16,382 nucleotides of DNA from the NCBI GenBank assembly GCA_034722035.1, contig JAYENK010000023.1:1-16382 (forward strand), written 5' to 3'. Shown here one piece after another: positions 1 through 4,638 of this stretch; the stretch's first letter is position 1; the number at the start of each line of letters is the position of its first letter. The notes under the pieces are model-generated. The model was not told where the DNA came from. It was given only the letters and a program-made list of their open reading frames with translations, and did no database searches. A program made the position numbers and the translations under genes. The DNA comes from JAYENK01 sp034722035. Its GTDB lineage: Bacteria; Patescibacteriota; Patescibacteriia; Patescibacteriales; UBA12075.

Positions 1-43
1 GAGGATTTGGATAGAAGAGTGTAATAAAAAATTATCATAAAAT

Positions 44-126
44 GGGTCGATTGCAGAGTGGTCAAATGCTCGAGACTGTAAATCTCGCGGTTTATACCTT
101 CGTAGGTTCGAATCCTACTCGGCCCA
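44..126 (+). tRNA. tRNA-Tyr (anticodon GUA)
   Basis: Class II tRNA, 83 nt without an encoded CCA. The acceptor stem GGGTCGA (44-50) pairs with TCGGCCC (119-125), with one G-U pair, and the discriminator base is A126. The anticodon stem CGAGA/TCTCG encloses the loop CTGTAAA, which puts GTA at 78-80. A long variable arm follows, as expected for bacterial tRNA-Tyr. The T arm is GTAGG-TTCGAAT-CCTAC. It delivers tyrosine to UAU/UAC codons. It marks one edge of an accessory stretch that runs to the tRNA-Arg gene. Confidence 0.96.
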
Positions 127-131
127 CATGG

Positions 132-165
132 AAAATAACTGTCAAATTGTAGGCAGTTATTTTTT
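132..165 (+). terminator. Intrinsic terminator after tRNA-Tyr
   Basis: A 10-bp perfect stem AAAATAACTG (132-141) / CAGTTATTTT (154-163) with a 12-nt loop runs into a T tract. It begins six nucleotides after the tRNA. Confidence 0.8.
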
Positions 166-246
166 AGTAGCCTTTTAGGATTTGGAACATATTTTATAAT
201 TTGCTACACTTTATATATAAAAAAGTTATTAGGTTATATCAAAAAC

Positions 247-741
247 ATGAATAAAAAAATAATATGTCACAATCTGGATAATAATAAGTTTGAAGTCGAG
301 GCTGACAAACTAATTTTTCGTCCGTCTGTTTATGGGATTTTAATCAAGAATGATAAAATTCTATTATCAAAACAATGGGACGGTTATGATATGCCTGGTG
401 GGGGAGTCGATATTCACGAGACTCTTGAAGAGGCACTTGTAAGGGAATTTTTTGAAGAAACAGGTCTGAAAGTTGAAGTGCTTAATCCAGTTTATACAGA
501 GACTTCCCTTTTTCATCCTAGTCACTCAACAAAACATAAGGACGAATTTTGGAATTGTCCATTGACTTATTATCTAGTGAAGCAGATTGGAGGAAAAATA
601 TCGAAAGATAATTTTGACGAAGAGGAAAAAGACTACGCTGATCTCCCTGAGTGGATAGATTTAGAAAAGGTTGATAGTCTGAAATTTTTCAATTCAGTTG
701 ACAGTGCTTCGGTAATCAAAAAAGCCCAGGAATTGTTATAA
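247..741 (+). CDS. Nudix hydrolase
   Basis: A 164-residue protein with an intact Nudix box at residues 52-74, following the pattern G-x5-E-x7-R-E-U-x-E-E-x-G-U: G52, E58, R66-E67, E70-E71, G73. The glutamates of R-E-x-x-E-E coordinate the Mg2+ used to hydrolyse nucleoside diphosphates linked to another group X. The length is normal for a single-domain Nudix enzyme, and the domain starts near residue 26 (RPSVYGILIKNDKILL). The substrate cannot be read from sequence; house-cleaning of nucleotides or dinucleoside polyphosphates is common in the family. The ATG at 247 has no Shine-Dalgarno. A weak -10-like TATATC (235-240) sits 6 nt before it, which would fit a leaderless mRNA, but no -35 is visible. 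It is a single-gene unit with a terminator directly behind it. Confidence 0.93.
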   Translation: MNKKIICHNLDNNKFEVEADKLIFRPSVYGILIKNDKILLSKQWDGYDMPGGGVDIHETLEEALVREFFEETGLKVEVLNPVYTETSLFHPSHSTKHKDEFWNCPLTYYLVKQIGGKISKDNFDEEEKDYADLPEWIDLEKVDSLKFFNSVDSASVIKKAQELL

Positions 742-750
742 ATAAAGGTA

Positions 751-785
751 AAAAAATACGGTTTTTAAAGTCGTATTTTTTGTTT
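751..785 (+). terminator. Intrinsic terminator of the Nudix gene
   Basis: A 10-bp perfect stem AAAAAATACG (751-760) / CGTATTTTTT (772-781) with an 11-nt loop and a T-rich tail, 10 nt after the Nudix stop codon. Confidence 0.85.
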
Positions 786-834
786 TGCCCAAATTATATA
801 TTTTATGTAAAATAATTTCTATGGAGTGACAGTT

Positions 835-1090
835 ATGAATCAAAAAATAGCCCAACAATTATTGAATGAGATGAGAAAGAGCGGGATTGAAAAAGATTTT
901 TACTTTTGTTTCAGAGAATGGAAATGCAGATGCTGGGATTGAGCCAGGGGCAATTGATTTTGGTCATCCTAACCAACTTGGCAATGCCTATATCGCAAAA
1001 ATAATATTAAAAGAAATATTTGATATTGATTTTGATCCAGAGTTGTATATAAAAGAAACTTTAGAGGGCAAAAAATATCCGTCGTACTAA
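835..1090 (+). pseudogene. Decayed SGNH/GDSL hydrolase, C-terminal remnant
   Basis: The readable part is about 67 codons ending at 1090. It contains DFGHPNQLGNAYIAKIIL, the block V region of SGNH/GDSL hydrolases, where the D-x-x-H holds the catalytic Asp and His, followed by a conserved-looking tail (FDIDFDPELYIKETLEGKKYPSY). The blocks with the nucleophilic Ser, the Gly and the Asn are absent. The only start for this frame is a TTG at 887 with no plausible N-terminus. A better start, ATG at 835, opens a different frame that reads about 21 plausible residues (MNQKIAQQLLNEMRKSGIEK) and then stops after 35 codons. I read this as a gene that lost its middle and was frameshifted. The alternative, a genuine 67-residue protein, is unlikely because it would lack the catalytic serine. 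Confidence 0.65.
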
Positions 1091-1096
1091 AGTATT

Positions 1097-1255
1097 TTAT
1101 TTTAAAATATTTTCTTTAACCGCCTCAATAAATTTAGCCAAATAAACCGTTCGAACTTCCGAGTCTCCCGCCCACAAATAATAGAAAATCGTCAGAAATG
1201 ATGATTTTTTTAAGGCCAAGGAAAACGTGAATAAAATTAAAGAGATATTCGGTGA
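1097..1255 (-). pseudogene. Repeated C-terminal remnant, copy 1
   Basis: The minus strand is open from 1255 to a TAA at 1097. It encodes a peptide ending LWAGDSEVRTVYLAKFIEAV plus seven further residues. No ATG opens the frame; a TTG at 1216 would give about 40 residues. The segment 1126-1175 is repeated at 1604-1656, including a 21-nt identical core (1139-1159 and 1617-1637). Differences between copies include synonymous changes (TCG/TCA, AAA/AAG) and mild substitutions (A/S, V/I), which suggests the sequence once coded for protein in this frame. It lies tail to tail with the preceding SGNH remnant. The protein family is not recognised. Confidence 0.5.
1185..1211 (+). terminator. Intrinsic terminator with GAAA tetraloop
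   Basis: AAAATCGTCA (1185-1194) pairs with TGATGATTTT (1199-1208) through 10 bp with one G-U, closed by a GAAA loop and continued by T residues to 1211. It would stop plus-strand transcripts about 95 nt after the SGNH remnant. The same bases lie inside the minus-strand remnant reading frame. Confidence 0.65.
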
Positions 1256-1403
1256 TCAGATTAAGATTAGTCTAATAAAAAGGGATTATAATAACGGTAT
1301 TGAAAAATTATGGGTAAATATCGACAAAGTTGACAATTACATAAAATTTGAATATAATAAGGAATCATTGTATAATGAAATTAAGGATATAAAAATAGTA
1401 TAA
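1227..1403 (+). CDS. Small protein of unknown function, first of a pair
   Basis: A 58-codon frame from GTG (1227) to TAA (1401-1403). I do not recognise it. The predicted protein (begins MNKIKEIFGDQIKISLIKRD) is charged and soluble-looking, with a mixed helix/strand pattern, an aromatic core (LWVNIDKVDNYIKF) and no signal peptide. The start is uncertain, because the frame is also open for about seven codons upstream. It could be the C-terminal piece of a larger lost gene. Support for a real gene is the amino-acid-like composition and the tight spacing to the next small gene: only 4 nt separate its stop from the ATG at 1408, suggesting a two-gene transcript. Codon usage is AT-rich like its neighbours. 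Confidence 0.45.
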   Translation: MNKIKEIFGDQIKISLIKRDYNNGIEKLWVNIDKVDNYIKFEYNKESLYNEIKDIKIV

Positions 1404-1407
1404 AAAT

Positions 1408-1572
1408 ATGTTTTATAGTAAAAAAGATAAAGATATTAAATATTCAGATTTATCTTCAAGAGAACAAAAGAAGATAATGGGAAAAACAATAAGGGATGCG
1501 AATAAGGATCAGCTTGATTTAGTAAAGAAATTTGATAAAAAATTTGGAAACCTTACTCATGCAAAAACTTAA
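1408..1572 (+). CDS. Small charged protein of unknown function, second of a pair
   Basis: A 54-residue frame with an ATG at 1408, 4 nt after the preceding small gene. The protein is highly charged and predicted mostly helical: an N-terminal Y-S-D-L-S-S-R-E-Q-K-K-I motif followed by KTIRDANKDQLDLVKKF. That layout (a short 'x-L-S-x-E-E-Q-x-K-I' segment, then a helix with A-N-x-D-Q) recalls small hypothetical proteins I associate with CPR genomes, but I cannot name a family. There is no membrane segment. A tiny co-transcribed pair of charged proteins is a layout shared with toxin-antitoxin modules, but no motif here proves it. Its stop codon overlaps the stop of the minus-strand remnant copy 2. 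Confidence 0.55.
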   Translation: MFYSKKDKDIKYSDLSSREQKKIMGKTIRDANKDQLDLVKKFDKKFGNLTHAKT

Positions 1573-1656
1573 TTTGTACGTTTGAGCTGTTTTTTTATTG
1601 TCCCAATAAACTTGCTCAAATAAACCGTTCGAACTTCTGAGTTTTCCGTTCACCAC
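1569..1656 (-). pseudogene. Repeated C-terminal remnant, copy 2
   Basis: The minus strand from about 1649 to a TAA at 1569 encodes a peptide ENSEVRTVYLSKFIGTIKKQ followed by LKRTN, matching copy 1 (SEVRTVYLAKFIEAVKE) over its conserved part. An in-frame TGA interrupts the frame just upstream, where copy 1 reads W-A-G, so this copy is broken. As with copy 1, it lies tail to tail at the stop codon of a plus-strand gene. Confidence 0.5.
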
Positions 1657-1680
1657 TTTACAAGTAAACATTTGATATAA

Positions 1681-1713
1681 AAAAGACAACAGAATAATCC
1701 CTGTTGTTTTTTG
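1681..1713 (+). terminator. Intrinsic terminator
   Basis: AAAAGACAACAG (1681-1692) pairs with CTGTTGTTTTTT (1701-1712), with a strong ACAACAG/CTGTTGT core, an 8-nt loop and a T run. Plus-strand orientation; probably the end of the two-small-gene transcript. Confidence 0.7.
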
Positions 1714-1719
1714 TTTATA

Positions 1720-1753
1720 AAATTTAATCTATATTATAATATAGATTAAATTT
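1720..1753. repeat. 34-bp perfect palindrome
   Basis: AAATTTAATCTATATTA (1720-1736) is followed immediately by its exact reverse complement (1737-1753), with no spacer. It contains only AT base pairs apart from one C and one G. It lies 7 nt after a terminator and outside any gene. With no T tract and no loop it is not a typical terminator. It could be a protein-binding site, a cruciform-forming site or a rearrangement scar. Confidence 0.85.
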
Positions 1754-1810
1754 GAGAAGTTTTGTTAATTTCAATCTAGTCAGTGCGTCCTGATATTAAG
1801 GAAAAATAAA

Positions 1811-1841
1811 AAAGGAGTAGCCATTTAATGGTTACTCCTTT
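1811..1841 (-). terminator. Intrinsic terminator of the small minus-strand gene
   Basis: A 15-bp stem, AAAGGAGTAGCCATT (1811-1825) and AATGGTTACTCCTTT (1827-1841), with one G-U pair. On the minus strand it runs into a long T tract (complement of 1801-1813). It lies 15 nt past the stop codon of the gene ending at 1857, which supports that gene being transcribed. Confidence 0.75.
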
Positions 1842-1856
1842 GTATTCGGTGGGTTT

Positions 1857-2048
1857 TTACAGTGTTTTCTTCAAAAATTTATTATTTTCAATCCAATCAA
1901 TATAATCAGATATCAAAGCAAAATAATCATAATCAATCTTGATTTCTGGGGTTTTTATAACAAGCTTAAAAAGTCGCTCAAGTTCATTTTTAGGTAAACT
2001 TGGTAATTTTATTTGAAATATCAATTTACGGTATAGTTTTAATAACAA
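1857..2048 (-). CDS. Small protein of unknown function, possible remnant
   Basis: A 63-codon frame. The start is weak: no ATG is available, and the first usable codon is a TTG at 2048, after a stop about ten codons upstream. The predicted protein is lysine- and aromatic-rich (SLPKNELERLFKLVIKTP, then DYDYFALISDYIDWIENN), looks like a folded soluble protein, and has no recognised motif. A strong terminator in the right orientation follows at once, which argues for transcription. It is divergent from the gene at 2067, with only 18 nt between them. Either it is a real short gene with a TTG start, or it is the surviving 3' end of a longer gene replaced upstream by the plus-strand cluster. Confidence 0.4.
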   Translation of the reverse strand: MLLKLYRKLIFQIKLPSLPKNELERLFKLVIKTPEIKIDYDYFALISDYIDWIENNKFLKKTL

Positions 2049-2066
2049 ATAATAGTAATTTTTAAA

Positions 2067-2738
2067 ATGTTTGATTTAGCTACAAAATATTGTTTTTACC
2101 TTGATAATGACCCGAAGAAGTCAATGAGGTATTTTATGTTGCTATTAGAAATTGAAAATTATGTAAACGGAGCTGTTATTCAAATGAATAGACTTGAAAG
2201 ACACAGAGCAAGGCTGCGAATAATGTTAAATGATATAAGAGAGAGTAAAAAAGTAAATCAAAATAAATTTCGATCAACTTACTTTGCTTGTGATACACAT
2301 TATTATTTTATTTGTATAGATAAGATTTATAAACTTCTAAAAAATTTACACGAAGAGCTTAATGATGAAAAGATAAAAAAACTAAGGGCTCGTATTAATA
2401 AGTATTTTAATATATCAACGGTAAGAAATCATTTAGAACATATTGAGGATCGTTGTGTTGGTTTTTTGAGCTTGAATGATAAGAAAAACAACAACAAAAA
2501 ACAAATTAATGATTTCGGTAGTTTTTTGGGGGATGACTATACGTTTAATAATGAAAAATATCCTAGCAGTAAAATTAGCCTTAAGGAAATAAAAGATATT
2601 TATAAGGAATTGATAAAAATTTTACACCATGACTACGCATTAAAAAATCCCGAGTTTACAAAAAGGCAAGAGATTGAGGCAGAGCATGAAAAAATTATGA
2701 AAAATTTAAAAAAGATAGGATTTATTAAAAAAGTATGA
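2067..2738 (+). CDS. Unknown protein with HEPN-like R-x4-H motif
   Basis: A 223-residue, predicted all-helical soluble protein that I do not recognise as a named family. Long amphipathic helices fill residues 15-60 and 75-115. They are followed by VRNHLEHIEDR (119-129), in which R120 and H125 form R-N-H-L-E-H, the R-x4-6-H signature of HEPN RNases and HEPN-like folds, at the end of a helical bundle. A polar, Asn/Lys-rich linker (136-150) and a charged C-terminal helix follow. HEPN domains are common in defence, toxin and stress nucleases, but the motif is short and the assignment is an inference. ATG at 2067, no Shine-Dalgarno. The stop codon overlaps the next start by 4 nt (ATGA, 2735-2738), so the two are probably translationally coupled. 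Confidence 0.75.
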   Translation: MFDLATKYCFYLDNDPKKSMRYFMLLLEIENYVNGAVIQMNRLERHRARLRIMLNDIRESKKVNQNKFRSTYFACDTHYYFICIDKIYKLLKNLHEELNDEKIKKLRARINKYFNISTVRNHLEHIEDRCVGFLSLNDKKNNNKKQINDFGSFLGDDYTFNNEKYPSSKISLKEIKDIYKELIKILHHDYALKNPEFTKRQEIEAEHEKIMKNLKKIGFIKKV

Positions 2739-3010
2739 AGTTTGTAGATTTAAAAAGAAGACTTTGTATTTTGGGAATATTTTTTGTAGCATTATCGGCA
2801 ATATGTTTATATCTTGGTTCGAAACCAATGTCTTGGGAATATCAGACCTGGGAGGGCAATAGCTTGAAAGAAATCGAATACAGGTCTATGCGTTTTACTC
2901 AAGCACATATTGGATTAATATTATTATTTATTGGTTCAATTTTACAACTGGTTAATTTGTTAAAAATTAAAGATATTAAGTGGGCTAAAAAAATATCCAG
3001 AATTTATTGA
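2735..3010 (+). CDS. Two-helix membrane protein of unknown function
   Basis: A 91-residue protein with two predicted membrane helices: residues 10-28 (LCILGIFFVALSAICLYLG) and about 58-76 (HIGLILLFIGSILQLVNLL). They are joined by a ~29-residue polar loop with Trp, Tyr and several charges. The basic N-terminus (KFVDLKRR) and basic C-terminus (KIKDIKWAKK) suggest both ends are cytoplasmic and the loop extracytoplasmic. The start overlaps the stop of the HEPN-like gene by 4 nt, the strongest sign that the two work together. No family recognised. A small membrane partner of a putative nuclease is one reading; an unrelated membrane protein is equally possible. Confidence 0.7.
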   Translation: MKFVDLKRRLCILGIFFVALSAICLYLGSKPMSWEYQTWEGNSLKEIEYRSMRFTQAHIGLILLFIGSILQLVNLLKIKDIKWAKKISRIY

Positions 3011-3014
3011 TGAA

Positions 3015-3260
3015 ATGAAAAAGAAAAAAGTGGTTATAGGGAGTTCAGCTGGTGCATATGTTTTGGCAGAATATTCCATTGATTATGCTGACAGAAGTGA
3101 GCCAGTAAAAAGATTCGGAGTCTTGCCGATTAAGATTTTTTGTCATTTTGAAGAGAGTAGTCTAAAGGTGCTAGAAGATAAATTTAAAAAAGTTGATAAA
3201 GATAATAAATTTGAGTTAGTTTTGCTTAAGAATTGTGAAACTAAAATTATTGTTAAATAA
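3015..3260 (+). pseudogene. Truncated S51 (peptidase E-like) fragment
   Basis: An 81-residue reading frame starting at ATG 3015, 4 nt after the previous stop. VVIGSSAGAYVLAEY carries the G-x-S-A-G-A nucleophile elbow of family S51 dipeptidases, with Ser11. D26 (+15) and H44 in KIFCHFE (+33) fall close to the spacing of the catalytic Asp and His in peptidase E (+15 and +37), so the whole catalytic constellation survives. What is missing is the N-terminal half, about 110 residues of the ~230 usual for the family, and part of the C-terminus. No matching N-terminal piece is visible upstream. It is probably a remnant, although it has an ATG and is spaced like an operon member, so expression of a short product cannot be excluded. 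Confidence 0.6.
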
Positions 3261-3265
3261 AAAAA

Positions 3266-3874
3266 ATGGAATTATACTTTGATGAATCAGGCAACCTTGG
3301 TAAAAAGGATAGATATTTTGTTATAGCAATGCTGTTGCCAGTGAACAAAAAAAGAATCAAGAATTTTACAAGACGTTTTTGTGCAAAACTTGGTCATGAT
3401 GAAATTAAAGCTTCAAGGTTGGATTTTGTTCAGAAACAAAATTTAATTCACAAACTTTCCAAAATCCCAGACAACAAGGTTTCTTATATAGTTGCAGACA
3501 AGTTAAAGATTGAAAGTCAAAAATTATTAGGCGATACAAATTTGTGTTTCAATTATTTATTTATGCACTTGGTTAAGAATGTAGTATCCAATGCAAAAGA
3601 GGATGTTAATATGCTTATTGATGAACACACAATTAAGGTTGGTTCTATAAATTCATTAAAAGATTATCTGCGAATAAAAGCATATACCGAGTGGGGTTTT
3701 GAAAAAGAATTAAATATATTTTTTACTGATTCAAAAAATTCAAAATTAGTACAGACTGCAGATTTAGTAGCAAATACAGTGTATGCAAGGTATAATTACG
3801 ATAGAAAGCATTTATATAATATGTTAAATATTAGCGAAAGTATACAGTTTCCATATAAAAAATTCGGAAAATAA
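3266..3874 (+). CDS. DUF3800 domain protein
   Basis: A 202-residue protein with the hallmarks of DUF3800: an N-terminal Y-F-D-E-S-G-N (residues 4-10), a strand with the acidic residue in NMLIDEHT, and the C-terminal signature KLVQTADLVANTVYARYN. The family is predicted to adopt an RNase H-like fold with an acidic metal-binding centre. The biochemical role is not established, and it is often found in mobile or accessory regions. The length is close to normal, so the gene looks intact. ATG at 3266, 5 nt after the truncated S51 frame, no Shine-Dalgarno. It is the last gene of the 2067-3874 cluster; no hairpin terminator directly follows, and the next signal is a new promoter at 3877. Confidence 0.85.
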   Translation: MELYFDESGNLGKKDRYFVIAMLLPVNKKRIKNFTRRFCAKLGHDEIKASRLDFVQKQNLIHKLSKIPDNKVSYIVADKLKIESQKLLGDTNLCFNYLFMHLVKNVVSNAKEDVNMLIDEHTIKVGSINSLKDYLRIKAYTEWGFEKELNIFFTDSKNSKLVQTADLVANTVYARYNYDRKHLYNMLNISESIQFPYKKFGK

Positions 3875-3876
3875 TC

Positions 3877-3905
3877 TTGCTTTAATTTTTATTTTGTACT
3901 ATAAT
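3877..3905 (+). promoter_or_regulatory. Promoter of the candidate small RNA
   Basis: TTGCTT (3877-3882), a 17-nt spacer and a perfect TATAAT (3900-3905). The predicted transcription start is near 3912. No plausible gene begins downstream before a terminator at 3982-4009, so the promoter appears to serve a short RNA. Confidence 0.7.
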
Positions 3906-3911
3906 GGATAT

Positions 3912-4007
3912 AGAGTGTAAATCTTATACGGAGCTTAATGTAAGTAAGTGGCGTATTCCGTCATCGAAGTATAAGTAGCTCAAAACGTCCTGCGGGGCGT
4001 TTTATTT
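3912..4007 (+). ncRNA. Candidate structured small RNA, ~95 nt
   Basis: A unit bounded by a consensus promoter and an intrinsic terminator. Inside it CTTATAC (3923-3929) pairs with GTATAAG (3969-3975), and CGGA (3929-3932) pairs with TCCG (3957-3960) nested within. A small CTTA/TAAG hairpin is possible inside that, and GAGCT (3931-3935) could instead pair with AGCTC (3977-3981), giving an alternative fold. A 24-codon ATG frame runs from 3904 to 3978, but its ATG lies inside the -10 box, so this promoter cannot express it. I do not recognise 6S, SRP, tmRNA or RNase P motifs. Function unknown. Confidence 0.55.
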
Positions 4008-4009
4008 TT
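3982..4009 (+). terminator. Intrinsic terminator of the small RNA
   Basis: AAAACGTCC (3982-3990) pairs with GGGCGTTTT (3995-4003) with one G-U pair. The loop is TGCG and a T-rich tail follows. Confidence 0.85.
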
Positions 4010-4056
4010 GACAAAAAAATCATGGTTGATTTACAATATTATTTTTAACGGTTTAA

Positions 4057-4146
4057 TAGTCAAAAATAGTTGGTGAAATAGTTAAATTTGTTTTAATATT
4101 AAAGCAAAACTACTAATAAAGTTAAAACAGTTTAACTATATGACTA
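4057..4146. repeat. Imperfect inverted repeat, large hairpin
   Basis: ATAGTTAAA (4078-4086) pairs with TTTAACTAT (4131-4139) and TGTTTTAA (4089-4096) with TTAAAACA (4122-4129), separated by a 2/1-nt internal loop, around a 25-nt AT-rich loop. Outside this, TAGTCA (4057-4062) pairs with TGACTA (4141-4146). No gene lies here. It resembles a decayed miniature palindromic element more than a terminator. The rest of 4010-4153 holds nothing else I can support. Confidence 0.5.
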
Positions 4147-4153
4147 CTATTTT

Positions 4154-4207
4154 AAAAAAAAGAGGGAGGTAACGTTAGGGTAACGTTACCTCCCCCCTCT
4201 TTTTTTT
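4154..4207. terminator. Very strong bidirectional hairpin terminator
   Basis: Eight A residues, then GAGGGAGGTAACGTTA (4162-4177), loop GGG, then TAACGTTACCTCC, a three-C bulge, CTC and eight T residues (4181-4207). Apart from the bulge, the arms match over 24 bp. The A and T tracts allow termination in either direction. On the plus strand it insulates the promoter at 4244. Confidence 0.8.
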
Positions 4208-4243
4208 AAAGCATAAAGACTATTAAATTTTTTAATTCATTTG

Positions 4244-4252
4244 TGTTATAAT
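4244..4252 (+). promoter_or_regulatory. Extended -10 promoter, leaderless layout
   Basis: TG-T-TATAAT, with TATAAT at 4247-4252, and no convincing -35. Six nucleotides separate the -10 from the ATG at 4259, so transcription would start at or next to the start codon. Confidence 0.65.
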
Positions 4253-4258
4253 GTAATT

Positions 4259-4450
4259 ATGAATATGCCAAACAGAATAATTACTGGTGGGATTATCGCT
4301 GTTTTATCAGCCTGCCTTGTTTTTGCCAGTTTTACTGGTACAGCTGGTATTGATTATGGCACTGTCATCACTGGTGTTTTCTTTTTATTAATTGGTGTTT
4401 TTATTATTTTTAATAAAAAAGAAGATGAGATTGAGAAAATAAAAGATTAA
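4259..4450 (+). CDS. Small two-helix membrane protein
   Basis: A 63-residue protein when started at ATG 4259 (MNMPNRIITGGIIAVLSACL). An upstream TTG at 4241 would lie before the -10 box and is rejected. Two hydrophobic helices (about residues 7-24 and 33-51) are joined by a short Gly/Asp loop and followed by an acidic/basic cytoplasmic tail (NKKEDEIEKIKD). No family recognised. It is a single-gene unit between a strong terminator and the tRNA-Arg promoter. The start choice rests on the promoter position, which predicts an mRNA beginning at the ATG with no 5' leader. Confidence 0.7.
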   Translation: MNMPNRIITGGIIAVLSACLVFASFTGTAGIDYGTVITGVFFLLIGVFIIFNKKEDEIEKIKD

Positions 4451-4461
4451 TATAGTCTATA

Positions 4462-4489
4462 TTGCAAAAATATAAATTTTTGTTATAAT
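4462..4489 (+). promoter_or_regulatory. tRNA-Arg promoter
   Basis: TTGCAA (4462-4467), a 16-nt spacer and TATAAT (4484-4489), with an extended TGT before the -10. The predicted start is near 4496, about 12 nt before the mature tRNA. Confidence 0.75.
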
Positions 4490-4507
4490 AGTTTTGTATT
4501 TATTACA

Positions 4508-4579
4508 GCACCCGTCGTTCAACGGATAGGACGCAAGTTTGCGGAACTTGTAATGTAGGTTCGATTCCTGCCGGGTGCA
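4508..4579 (+). tRNA. tRNA-Arg (anticodon GCG)
   Basis: A 72-nt cloverleaf. Acceptor GCACCCG (4508-4514) pairs with CGGGTGC (4572-4578), discriminator A4579, no encoded CCA. D stem GTTC/GGAC; the D loop holds GG followed by A, matching the A20 identity base of tRNA-Arg. Anticodon stem CAAGT/ACTTG with loop TTGCGGA places GCG at 4541-4543, reading CGC and by wobble CGU. T arm GTAGG-TTCGATT-CCTGC. Most bacteria instead use tRNA-Arg(ACG) edited to inosine by TadA for these codons. Confidence 0.92.
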
Positions 4580-4580
4580 C

Positions 4581-4638
4581 AAAAAAATACCCCTTGTAGA
4601 GACGCGATTAATCGCGTCTCTACAAGGAGTATTTTTTT
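4581..4638. terminator. Long shared hairpin terminator
   Basis: The arms 4581-4609 and 4610-4638 are complementary over 28 of 29 bp: an 18-bp perfect inner stem, a C/A mismatch, then ATAC/GTAT flanked by A and T tracts. It ends the tRNA-Arg transcript on the plus strand. On the minus strand its first bases overlap the stop codon of the M23 gene (4638), so it ends that operon too. The centre carries the palindrome GAGACGCGATTAATCGCGTC. Confidence 0.85.

Noticed and set aside
835..1090. Programmed frameshift joining the two halves of the SGNH frame
   Set aside because: No slippery heptamer with a downstream structure is evident and the catalytic serine block is missing in both frames, so decay explains it better.
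1126..1175. tRNA-like 3' end (TTCGAAC followed by CCGCCCA) in repeat copy 1
   Set aside because: The bases flanking the T-loop-like TTCGAAC do not pair as a T stem and there is no matching acceptor strand upstream.
3904..3978. 24-codon frame MDIECKSYTELNVSKWRIPS... within the candidate small RNA
   Set aside because: Its ATG lies within the -10 box of the only visible promoter, so the transcript would not contain the start codon; the nested stems favour RNA function.
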